Shown in pieces: positions 1 through 9,900 of a stretch of 32,774 nt of DNA (position 1 is the stretch's first letter; each line of letters opens with the position of its first letter). The stretch is taken from assembly GCA_011763485.2 (NCBI GenBank), contig JAANSK020269269.1, forward strand, positions 1-32,774, written 5' to 3'. The notes under the pieces were generated by a model. The model ran no database searches. It was not told the origin of the DNA and saw nothing but the letters and a program-made list of their open reading frames with translations. The stretch is from Isoetes engelmannii. Its lineage: Eukaryota; Streptophyta; Lycopodiopsida; Isoetales; Isoetaceae. The translations under genes and the position numbers were made by a program.

Positions 1-574
1 AGTTGATGGCTAGCAGGGGGGAATGATCCAGCACGTATACGATGGGGAGCATCGTACACGAGTTGGGTACGTCACAGGGTTAGGCGTCATGATCGAGCAC
101 TTTTGCATGGAATTTTTTTTTAAAGTCGCCAATCCAGACGTTTGTGTCTGCTTGCAAATCCTATAGACTCTTTAAGATGATTTTTCATGCTCTTTATCCT
201 ATCATGGGCACATAGATAAGTACTCTCCAACAAAATGGGCTTTCGTCCTTGAACACATCCCTCAAAAGCAAGGTTTATAATCCTTTCAATGCTCTGCTAT
301 GTGCGTGATCAGGTAGCTCGTCATTTTATTTCATACTCATCCAGGAAGAAAGCCCATAAACATAAAACAATAGTTATGATGATAGAATGTATAAACCCGT
401 TTGTCGAACTAAGCAGATGGCCATTCGACATCCTTATTCTGAAAGAAAGCATAATTACTGTCGATCGCCAGGGTTTCTCTTTGCACGCTTCCTTTTAGAA
501 CGAAGGACTGTGCCCTAAAAAAAGAACGATACTTACTTTCAAAAAAAAAATTGTGGAAGACTGGGCGAATTAAA
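1..574. other. Intergenic, no gene recognised
   Basis: No coding segment here resembles a family I know. The open frame at 289-498 has no recognisable motif and no splice context. The stretch contains an imperfect hairpin (34-60) and short A and T runs near 110-120 and 540-550. Confidence 0.5.
34..60. repeat. Imperfect hairpin
   Basis: An 11-base arm at 34-44 (CGTATACGATG) is the reverse complement, with one mismatch, of 50-60, with a 5-base GGGAG loop between. Seen directly. No terminator-like T run follows, so no function is assigned. Confidence 0.6.
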
Positions 575-576
575 AA

Positions 577-890
577 GCTCCCTATGGCAGTTCCGGCAGC
601 ATGAAGCAGAGAAAATATGCCTCAAAATATAACTGCTCCTATCATGACTCTTCAAAATACTCATGAGGCACTTGTATGCTGACAAAAATAAGAACTCAGG
701 CACAATTCAATCAATGATACAAAGGCAGGATCAAGCTATGGCTACGAAAAGCTCATCCCTTTGGCAGTTTCGGCAGCATCCTGGCAGAAAAAATGCTTCT
801 TCAAATCCCTATGCTTCTTGAAAAACCATCTGAAACGGTTTGGCACACTTATTATGCCAACTAAAAGAAGACATAAGCCCGATTCAACCA
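577..890. repeat. Diverged tandem duplication
   Basis: Two neighbouring blocks, about 577-720 and 749-890, share a common order of short matches. Both begin with AAGCTC..CCT.TGGCAGTT.CGGCAGCAT, then GCAGA-AAAAATGC, and both end with GGCAC..TATGC.AC.AAAA.AAG and ATTCAA.CA. The second copy stops at the target site of the LTR element at 897. Divergence is high with small indels, so the duplication predates that insertion. I do not recognise the source of the unit. Confidence 0.55.
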
Positions 891-896
891 AGGGAA

Positions 897-1133
897 TGTT
901 GGAATATGTGACGTGTCTGTGATTTGCAACAAGAAGGCTATATATAGCCAGGACCGTTGAGCTCCAACTGCTATATAAAGAGGCACAATCCTGCTTCTTG
1001 ATCATCGAACTGTGCACTTCTTCTTCCTCTAAGGGTGTGGTCCCAAGCCCTATTCGGGACATGACGATGCGTGAGGCATCTTCCTTGTTCCAGTTCTTCC
1101 ATGTTCCTTCCTGTTGATTTCATATTTGCAACA
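897..1133 (+). repeat. 5' LTR
   Basis: 237 bp, TG..CA ended, preceded by GGGAA. It contains a TATA-like promoter box and matches the 3' LTR without gaps. The six differences from the 3' LTR are all transitions. Confidence 0.93.
971..980 (+). promoter_or_regulatory. TATA box in 5' LTR
   Basis: CTATATAAAG is preserved unchanged in both LTRs (3' copy about 4039-4048). A second AT-rich box, TATATATAG, lies about 30 bases upstream. It probably marks the U3 promoter, with the RNA start shortly downstream. Function is inferred from position and sequence only. Confidence 0.6.
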
Positions 1134-1147
1134 GGTTATGGGCCCAC
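1134..1147 (+). other. Primer-binding site, iMet anticodon arm
   Basis: GGTTATGGGCCCAC begins right after the CA end of the 5' LTR. From my memory of the plant initiator tRNA-Met, this complements its anticodon stem-loop (GTGGGCCCATAACC, anticodon CAT) over 14 bases. It does not match the 3' acceptor end (PBS form TGGTATCAGAGCC). This corresponds to priming by a 5' half-tRNA, as described for Drosophila copia. The tRNA sequence is recalled, not looked up. Confidence 0.75.
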
Positions 1148-3560
1148 ACTTGCTTGAAATCGCCTAAGTCGCATGCAGATTGATGTTAGAAGCTCTGATT
1201 CACTATCTAGATCAGTCGATCTCCTTCACAGCGATGGATTCTTCTGCCCAAAGAATGCTGCCTTCCAGTTTCTTGGTGCACAAAGCAGCCAAAAAGCTCT
1301 TACGGGGACCTGTCGCCCCATATTTCCAGTAGCTCCTCCTTTAGCAACTTCTCAATTGCGGGTTTCTCTTCTCATCTTTGCAATGGTTCTTGAATTCCAG
1401 AGCCGAAAAATCTACTCTACCTCTTTTCCCACGTCAACCTCTTGTTGTTCTTCATTCCTTGATCTGTTTGCTTCCCTGTAGTGTTAGGTTATTCTTGACA
1501 GGTCTTTCCTTCTTGCTATTGTTATTTTGCCATTTACACTAGTCCAGAGATATTGATCCATATGCAATATGCAATGCAGCTTATGAATCTTGAGGGAATC
1601 TTGTTAAGGCATGGCACAATCAAGATCCTGCAAGATGTCAAGGACTTGGCAAAAGAGATTTGGTGGAGCCCTCTTGAATTTGGGAGATTTGCTTAATTTG
1701 CATTCGTTACTCTGTGCAGCTTGCCTGCCCATATATCTAGACTCTTTCAGTAGTCTTTGCTTCTGTTGTCATGTAAACTTTGCCCCTGATGCTCCCACAT
1801 TTGCCTAATGTTTCTTTTCTTTCCCATTCTTCTTGCTCTAATCCTTCTAAATCCACGGTGTATCTTGTCTTTCTTGTTCCATGTCCATCATCAGGATAAG
1901 CATAAGCCTGTACAATGCATTGGCCTTCAGCAGTTGCCCCTGGTCGATTATGTTGCCAGCGTTGCTTGGTTCCTCCTTGATGTTGTTCAAAAGAGAAGGG
2001 TATCTGGGAATGAGCTGCACACATGCTGTAGGATCAGAAGGAATGAATGTATTACTTTACAGTGCGTCTGGAGCTATACCTGGCATGACCACCGTTTTGG
2101 TGTTTCAACATCGCATGGTAGAGGCCAGGGGTGATGCCCTTTTTCATTTGAAAATTAAGAAAGGGTGAGTGTGCATGTCTAAGTGGACATTGGTGGCAAC
2201 AGAACCATGAGGCCATGCTGTCTGACTTTAGGCTGAAGAGCTCACTAGAAACGTTTTCCAAATTTCACTTTGTGTAGTATGGCATCGATGTGGCTTCTGT
2301 GAAGAAATTTCCTCTTTTGCAATCTGATTTGCCTCATTTGATCTCCCTCTCTCTCTCCCTCTCTCTGTTTGCCTGCTTCATGCATGTATCCTCCCTTCAA
2401 TTCTCGTCTTGCACTTCTTTTCCCATAGTATCTCATGTCCACTTTCATCTCTACATGCTTCTTTCCCCTTCCTTGTTCTCATTCTGATGTCTTTTTAATC
2501 CCATCCTTCCCACGCTTCCCACTGCACCTTGTTGAATCGTTGCATCTTTTAGCCCTTTTTTTTTCCCAAAATTTCTGTGTCTTTGGGTGAATACACAAGT
2601 ATTTGCTGATTCTATGTGGTCCAAAGCATCTGATTTCCTTGCTGAATCTGGGTGAATGGTGGAATCTATGGATCAACCAACTGTTTACTCAATGATCATG
2701 CAGTTATCTCTATTCCTCCTCTTGATAACTACTTATGCTACCAGGAGTCTTCTTATCTGAAGCATATCATCTTGGGTCTGATATGGGTTGTGAAAATTTT
2801 GGAGGGTCTTTGGCTTTCAAGCTTGCAATCAAGAGATTAGAAGGTGATTTCTGAAATGGGTGCATAAACAGAGCAAAGCAGTGGAAATCATAAGACCATT
2901 CTTGCAGCTAGTTGAATGATGCGGTTATTAGTATTCAATCGTGATGGCAAGCAAATGTTATGCAGCTTGAATAACATCCAACATCACATTTCTGTTTTTT
3001 GTGGAAGAGATCTTGGACAGATGACCTTAATGATCTGGTACACCATCAAGAAAGGTAGTGATGGATGGAAGTGTCAAGAAAGGTAGTGGGGGCCTGATCA
3101 GGCCTGGAACCTCTGCATTAAATGCCAATGTCAGATTATGAGTCTTCTTGCCAGGATAAAAGCCTGGAAGAGATCTTCATATGGTTTTGATGTCAACGTC
3201 AGACTCAGTGGGAGCGTGGTGATGACCTCTCACTTGTGCCAAGCTTGGACCCCTTGTTAACTATTCTTGCCGGGTGTCACGCCAGTGAAAGCCTGGGGAT
3301 ACTCTTTGTTTCTTCTGTTTTCTGATCTGTGTTGCTGCTGCAAGTAAGCAAGTGAATTGACTCATTTGTATAATTTTGGAGGCATATTCCTTGATATCAT
3401 CAGCTCCTGAAGCAAGATGTGGAGCTGCTCCATTTGCTGATCTCAGTGGCACATGAAGTTAGTTGGACTGTCAGCTAAAATTCTTGACATTCCATATAAA
3501 ACCTAATGGTAACGATGCTTGATGTAAATTCTAGAAGAGCCTGGTCTCTTGATAGTTTAT
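1148..3560. other. Non-coding interior of LTR element
   Basis: No retroviral protein motif was found in any frame. The open frames at 1173-1481, 1611-1808 and 1808-2134 are short, overlapping and motif-free. A CT-rich microsatellite lies at about 2341-2368. A short direct repeat, TCAAGAAAGGTAGTG, occurs at about 3046 and 3072. TGTGCCAAGCTTGGAC occurs near 3236 and again near 3869. Confidence 0.7.
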
Positions 3561-3846
3561 GATAGTGCCAGCAACGGCCAAGGGCTAAGGCTGGACTCCC
3601 TTGATGGTTCATGGTAGTGCCAGGGGCCCAGGCTGGACTGCTTTGATGGTTCATGATAGTGCCAGCAACGGCCAGGGGCCAAGGCTGGACTTCATTGCTG
3701 TTGTTTAATTCTGTGATGGTAGTGCCAGAAACCGCCGGGGGCCAAGGCTGGACTCCATTACAGTGTTAATGTTCCCTAGCATGTGGCTAGAGGATCATTC
3801 TTTTGTATCTAGATAATGGTGGCAGTGCCAAGAACGGCAGTGGGGG
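3561..3846 (+). repeat. Hairpin-forming minisatellite near 3' LTR
   Basis: Five imperfect units start at about 3561, 3613, 3654, 3718 and 3831. The shared core is AGTGCCAG, then a GGCC-rich stretch, then GGCTGGACT. Within a unit, CCAGC and GCTGG can pair around a GGCC core, so each unit may fold as an RNA hairpin. Units are separated by TTGATGGTTCATG-type spacers. The tract ends about 120 bp before the 3' LTR. A packaging or dimerisation role would be speculation. Confidence 0.75.
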
Positions 3847-3955
3847 ACATTGAAGGTGGTTCCAGATCTGTGCCAAGCTTGGACTGCGTATCTTGTCTGT
3901 GCCAGTGTAGCTGCGATGTTCAAAGAGAGCCTTCATTGCATTTCGGCATCTCTTT

Positions 3956-3964
3956 GAGTGGGGG
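3956..3964 (+). other. Polypurine tract
   Basis: GAGTGGGGG lies immediately upstream of the 3' LTR, where plus-strand DNA synthesis primes in LTR elements. One T interrupts the purines. It sets the element's orientation as +. Confidence 0.75.
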
Positions 3965-4201
3965 TGTTGGAATATGTGGCGTGTCTGTGATCTGCAACAA
4001 GAAGGCTATATATAGCCAGGACCGTTGAGCTCCAACTGCTATATAAAGAGGCACAATCCTGCTTCTTGATCATCGAACTGTGCGCTTCTTCTTCCTCTAA
4101 GGGTGTGGTCCCGAGCCCTATTCGGGACATGACGATGCATGAGGCATCTTCCTTGTTCCAGTTCTTCCATGTTCCTTCCTGTTGATTTCATGTTTGCAAC
4201 A
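3965..4201 (+). repeat. 3' LTR
   Basis: 237 bp, colinear with 897-1133, and followed by the target duplication GGGAA at 4202-4206. Confidence 0.93.
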
Positions 4202-4291
4202 GGGAAGCCTAGGAAGCCGCTAAGCTTCCCGTAAATCTCCCAAAACAAGTGATTTTAACAGGAAAAAGTTTGTATTGCTTTGAAGCTGCGT

Positions 4292-4373
4292 CCCAGATTT
4301 GCAAACCACGAAGAAGAGTACAAATTTTGCGGCCCAGGTTTGCAAACCACGAAAAAGATCACAAATTTTGCAT
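4292..4373. repeat. 41-bp tandem duplication
   Basis: 4292-4332 and 4333-4373 are head-to-tail copies built on CCAG.TTTGCAAACCACGAA and ACAAATTTTGC, differing at a few positions. There is no coding sense. Confidence 0.85.
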
Positions 4374-5055
4374 GGAAATTCCTAGCCCTAGTCTATGAGA
4401 CCCCGACCTAGAGTAAGAAACATATGCAGATTAACGGCGACGTATGACATCTCTGTTTTTTTCTCTTATCTAATTTTCATGACCATGGATTTGAAAAAGG
4501 ACAGATCTAATGGTTGGAACTTATGCCACTTCTGATATGGCAATGCGACGTGGATAGACTAGAATTGCAGAAAAGGTTGTAGGCTTGGTTGGGGTGGTGT
4601 GCTAAAAATTCATAATTGTTGATTTATCTCTTGTAAAAGAAAAACAGATACTTTGGCAACTATGCATTTGGACAATTGTACAACGACCATTAATCATTAA
4701 AAAAAAATGCAAAATATTAGCTCATTATGTTAGTCCAGTCCCTCTGGATATGGAGGTATGTTATTGTTCTTGTTATTGAAATTCACGCCTGACCCTCAGG
4801 TCCATGGACGAAACTGAAAATACAAATATAATCAAAAGTGTTTCTAGACAGGTGCCAGAATTTCAAGTTCTGCAGCTAGTTGAGAAAGTTCGAGTAGTTC
4901 TGTCCTAGACTGCCAATATGCATAGAGACACCCCTAAAACACAGGTATTGCTAGAAGTGTGAAGAGAACCAACAGAGATATCACACTAGGTTTGAACCTA
5001 GTCAAAGGCAATATATACCAATAGAGTGTGGTGTTCATCTTCTACCAGTGTTGTC
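4374..5055. other. Intergenic, no gene recognised
   Basis: Nothing codes here. An 18-bp near-palindrome at 4985-5002 (ACTAGGTT-TG-AACCTAGT) has two perfect 8-base arms. An A run at about 4699-4707 is not linked to a recognisable retroposon. Confidence 0.5.
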
Positions 5056-5059
5056 ATGC

Positions 5060-6460
5060 AAAGGACAAAAGCATAGATCCCGAGCTATACCATTTTCTCG
5101 TCCCACATCTATAGCTAAAGGATGTGGACTCAACCTCATTTGTGAAATACCCTTCTTTCGACTACAATTTTCTTTCGACTGCAATTTTCAGTGAGATATG
5201 ATTGCTGCTCTTCACCATAGTATCTATCTCCCTTCTATAAAAATCCCTCTTAACCCCCAACTCTCCTACAGACCACATTCTATTGCTTTTTCAAGCACAA
5301 GCTCTAACCCCCAACTCTGTATCAGGTAGGTCCTCCAAATCGATATCCCAATGATCTGCCCACCTAGCAAGCTGCTTATACCACCCATCATGTTTTTTAT
5401 TACGAGATTCCTGCATTGCTTGGACTAGAAGGCACTAGGTATCCCCAAGGCCCTACCGATATGCCCTTAACCAACTGGGCAAAATCGTCTAGACGTTTAT
5501 GAGTAGTCGCTTCTATCCATTTATGCTGGTGTCTCGAGAACATCCCACAGGCACATTCAAGGATCGAATACTCGAGCGGTCTACCATGGGCCCGTTACAT
5601 TTGTTCACTGCCATCCTGGAAACATGGCGAAATTCCACCAATCTATTTAGCAACTGCTGCAACCCCATTGCCATTTTTGACATCAAAACAAATCCGCATA
5701 CAATAAAAGCTATACAATGTAGCTACCCACCTGGGCACCAACCCCATCACAAGCTAGCCATGTTTCCAACTCATTAATAAAAAGCCCAAACAGAGTGGGC
5801 GATAGAGGGCAGCCTTGCTTAACTCTGATGTTGCAACTTATCTTATCTGGTCCATTCATAGGAAAGGACAACTCCACCAATACTCTTTCATATAGTCGAG
5901 CGACTACCCTGTGAAGTGTTTGTGGTACACCAAGCTTTTTCAACCTAGAATCTAGTTTCTTTCTCACCACTCGATCAAATGCTTTAGCGAAATCAACAAA
6001 AGCAGCAATAGGCTGATTGGCCTAGCCCCTTAGCATCTTCTGCCATCATCCTCAACACAAATAAACGATCGACAGTGGTATGGTCCTTTCGAAAACTTAC
6101 TTGTGTAAAGCCGTTACTCCATTCTGATCAGCCGACGAGGACAACTTCCTTTCGAGAATAGCACCATATAGCTTAGCCATAATGCTACTAACCATGATGG
6201 TTCGATAATTGCAAACACAGTCTGGATCACCAGCCTTGAAAACAGTCACAATCTTGCTTAAACACCAAGGATCAGGGAACCCAGATTCAAGAGCAAGATT
6301 AAATAATTCTGCAATTTTGGCATGAAGTCAATTTCCACCCCAATTGAGCAAGCTCAAAAGTATCGAAGCTGCATCTGGCGCTAAATCTTGAGGGATCTCC
6401 GTAGGCTCTGCTCCATTTACAGTATATAACTTAGTTGCATACTGCAACAGCTCTTAACGA
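5060..6460 (-). pseudogene. LINE reverse transcriptase remnant
   Basis: Read on the - strand across several frames, this is the RT and downstream part of a non-LTR retrotransposon polyprotein. Conserved pieces in order: FRKDHTTVDRLF (about 6060-6100), FVDFAKAFDRVVRKKLDSRL (about 5940-6000), then an open segment (5710-5970) with VKQGCPLSPTLFGLFINELE. The catalytic YADD box (about 5690) reads YAD followed by a small deletion that shifts frame. A C-terminal piece with KHDGWYKQLARWADHW lies near 5360-5420. Stops and frameshifts show it is dead. No 3' poly(A) tail or 5' end was seen, so the boundaries are approximate. Confidence 0.85.
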
Positions 6461-6915
6461 CTAAAACCTCCCAGACAACTCCTCCTCCCAAAACCATAAA
6501 GCAAAGTAATATATAAGACCCTAAAAAAAAAGGCCTAATCTTGGCCATCCACATGGAAAAATCGTGGCCGTCCATTCGTGTTAATGGAAAACAGACTTAC
6601 GGCTAATCTTATTATATAGGGATTAAAACTTTTTTCTTCCAACCAAAATTTTGTACAAAGCAATTTCGAAGGTAATGGTTGATTTTTTGTTATTTTTTTA
6701 TTTTTGACATATAAACATAAACAACCACAACAAACACGGTGTATTTTTTTTTTCAAACACGACGATGGTTGAGAAATAAGTTTATTTAAGTGAAATTTTA
6801 TTTCAAGACGTCCATTGGATTCAGCAATATACGGATGTAGATACGTATTTATGTTTATGTCGTACCGTTGAGCCATTTGTGTAGGGTTTATGTTTTCTTC
6901 ACATTTCCTCATCCC
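6461..6915 (+). promoter_or_regulatory. Upstream region of F-box/FIST gene
   Basis: AT-rich region before the only intact gene. A TATA-like TATTATATAGG lies at about 6610-6620. The transcription start cannot be fixed from sequence. The 133-codon open frame on the opposite strand (6535-6936) has no motif and probably arises by chance. Confidence 0.35.
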
Positions 6916-9900
6916 ATGGCGGATACGTTGCAACATGAGCTTTTAGTTAGAATTCTAGAATTGTTGCCTGCAAAGGCCCTTGCCAGAGCAGCATGTGTTT
7001 GTCGATCATGGGAGGCTGCAGTATGCGCTGTGGAAAATCAACAACCTCGCCTTGCCTCGGCCCTTACTGTTCATGAGAACCCTTATGTATGACTCTGCTT
7101 TCTCTCTTTAAATTTAGCATTGAAATTTATCTGTTTACAATCTATTTTATGTCTGCTGGACTGGGATGAACCTGCTTTTTACATAACTGATTAGGACCAT
7201 TAAACGGAAAATTGCCGAACTAAGAAGTGCCATAACTTATGACACAATTCCTTTTACTTCCATTGCTGTACTTAAGGATCAACTATCCTTTTGAACGCAA
7301 TGCTTTATTCCTCTCTTGTTCTTTCTGGCTCAACATGGTATCACCAGGCTCTCATGAGGCGATAATTTGCAAGAACTGGCCAACAATTTCTCCATCTTCA
7401 TCATCGCCATGGTGCAGCATTGCCCAGGAATCTTTGAACTATCCAAAGGAGTCGAAAGATATGAGATTGGGAGCTTGAAAGATGAAAAATTTCCTGCTTA
7501 GAAGCATATCCTGTGGCCATTGGACTTGTGGACGGTTATGCAACTGAGCACACTCATCATGCATTAAGGGTGGACCGGATGTACTGTGGTTCTGAAATGC
7601 ACTCGAAGGATCAGTTTGAAGCTTGCAGAGCCATCAAGCTGTGGTAGCGAAATTACTTCCTTTTGCATTATGGACGTGAATTTGACATTTACAGCATGGA
7701 GAAGACACTTTCCCAGGGTTAGGGCACATGTTGTCGAGTGGGTCTTGCAAGATCATTCGAGTGATGTTGTGATTAAAAGTCTATCTAGTCCAGTTCGTTG
7801 GTTGTAGTGTGTTCAAGAGGTACAAGATTTGTAGAAAAATGGAAAATTGAGTGCTGGATTGCAGCTGTAGTTTTTTTATGACCGAAAACTGTTTGACAGA
7901 TCCAAAGAGGGTGGGTGGATGCGTTTGATGAATACCCTTGGACATATTGCATGAAATTTGGCATTTTGCTCGTCCAGATCACTTTCTGAGGGGACTATGA
8001 AATAATTTTGGTGGTGTTAAGGCCTATGGGTCAATTGCGTCTTTCTTGTCAAGATATATAGTGAGCATTGTCACAATGCGGTTCTTGATGATAGCATTTA
8101 TGTTGAAACAATTATCATTGGGCATCCCAGGATTTGGAGGAATCACTACAAACATAATACCATAGTTTTCTAGCTCTCCTGCTCCAGTAAATCCAAGTGT
8201 GTTACATGGTTGGAAGACAGTTAGTATTAGGATATCACATAGGTGAAGTTGACGCCAAAATTGACACCTTCTGAACCAGGCTAATGGTTGACCATTCCCT
8301 ACAGCTGCTCCAAGGACGGCTACCTTGATTGTTTTTGCTCTTGCTTGACTTGTAACAGCATGCTGTAGGCTACTTCTGTAAAGTCCACTATTCCTATTGC
8401 AGAAGAGTTTTAAAGCAGCAGAACAGCAGCAGGTCTACTAAACTCGCTTATGGAATTGCCAAAGCTATAGAGCTTTTTGTCGATGTTTATCTAACCAGAA
8501 GTTGTACTTCCTATATTGCTGTATGCGTTGATTAAGGACTACTAAACTGAAACTACCTTGAACTTAGTTATGGAATAATTTATGCCACAATCTATGGATT
8601 TTCCTTTCCCACTGTTGTACTTAAGGATCAATTGATCCTTCATGATACACTCAGTTCTCTGATTCGAATGCAACTTCTTTCCTGGTTCAACAAATAGTCA
8701 AAATAAAGACATTAAAACTTGTGTTAGGGCAGCGAGAATATCAAATGGGATACTACTCCGAAATTAAACTGCATTGAGGCAGCTTTATTATGTTCTTTTC
8801 TTGCGTATTTTGTGCAATATATTATCAAGTGATTAGGAAATTCATGTTGCCCTGGCGGGTTTCAGTATGTGTGTGATCATTATGTTGATTTATGATCCTA
8901 TATTAATCGATGTCTGTGACATTATGACATTACTGTCCTAACAATCCAACAAGGTGCATTTTGCATTTCAATAAGAATGTTAGATCGTTAGGGTTTAGAA
9001 GTTCTCAGTTTTAAAACCTTGCATACACTTAGATAACCCAGCTGAGGTGGTTATGCAGGATGCGATGGAGGAAGTTTTAAGCAAGGTGCTTAAAGAACCA
9101 TTTAGACCTCAGTTTGCCTTGTTATTTGTAGCTGGACACAAGTTTCGCGCAGAGATCTCCATGCTTGTAAGAAGTTGTTTGTGATTATCTTCTAGTTTAT
9201 GTTCTCGCGTATGTTAACGAATTTAAATTGGTGCTATCAAATATGCAGCTAAAGAAAAATCTTCCTCATGGCATTCCAGTTGTTGGGTGCCTTGCTCCAG
9301 GCATTGCAGGGAGAGATGTTCTGAGTGAAGAGCTCAAAGAGGTGTGTGATAAGCTATGTAGATATTTCTCTTCTCTTGAATTTTTTTAACATCATCTGGC
9401 ATTAGATATTTATTCCAGAAAGTGGTCTCGTACTGGTCGTTGGACGTTTTCCTGGCACCATAGTTCATGCAGTTGGCCTTCCTTTGTCTCCATCTGTAAG
9501 TAGCTATGTCTAAGGCATCTATAAAAAAGCTTTATCTGATTAGTTGGTGATTTGCTAGGAAGAAGAGATACAATCTTTTATAGCCCAGGCATGTGGTACA
9601 AGCTTCAATAAATCCTTAAAAAAAGCATTTATGCTACTTTCGGTAAAACATTTCTCTTCAATTTCTTGTAAAACTAGAGAACCAGAAGTTTTATTGTCTC
9701 TGATGTGTTTTCGATGCAAACTATCCCTGTCTTGATCCATTAGTAGCAGATCAGATGGTGACAAGCATGGGAGGCTAGGCAGCTAAGTACACCCCAGCAT
9801 TATAACATTGGCTAGAACAACACATAGGGTCTAGGAAGATTGTGAAATTTATCATTGGGGTATCATATCTAAACATAGTATGAGTAACTTGCGTGCTATT

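Larger units (their letters stand above)
897..4201 (+). mobile_element. Non-autonomous LTR retrotransposon with half-tRNA PBS
   Basis: This is a complete element of 3305 bp. Two 237-bp LTRs (897-1133 and 3965-4201) both start TGTTGG and end CAACA. They are flanked by a 5-bp target duplication, GGGAA, at 892-896 and 4202-4206. A primer-binding site abuts the 5' LTR and a purine tract abuts the 3' LTR, so it reads on the + strand. The 2.8-kb interior encodes no gag, protease, integrase or reverse transcriptase, and its longest open frame (1173-1481) has no motif. It must have moved using proteins from another element. The PBS type is that of Drosophila copia and yeast Ty5, which suggests a Ty1/copia-type helper. 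The LTRs differ at 6 of 237 positions, so the insertion is fairly recent. Large TRIM or small LARD are the nearest classes. Confidence 0.9.

Noticed and set aside
742-1062. 106-codon - strand open frame
   Set aside because: It spans the LTR boundary and most of it recurs in the second LTR (3933-4130), so it is a chance frame in non-coding LTR sequence.
5499-5777. 92-codon + strand open frame
   Set aside because: It is the complement of the LINE remnant, whose - strand translation carries real RT motifs.
6535-6936. 133-codon - strand open frame
   Set aside because: It lies antisense to the F-box gene's upstream region and exon 1, is rich in low-complexity runs and has no motif.
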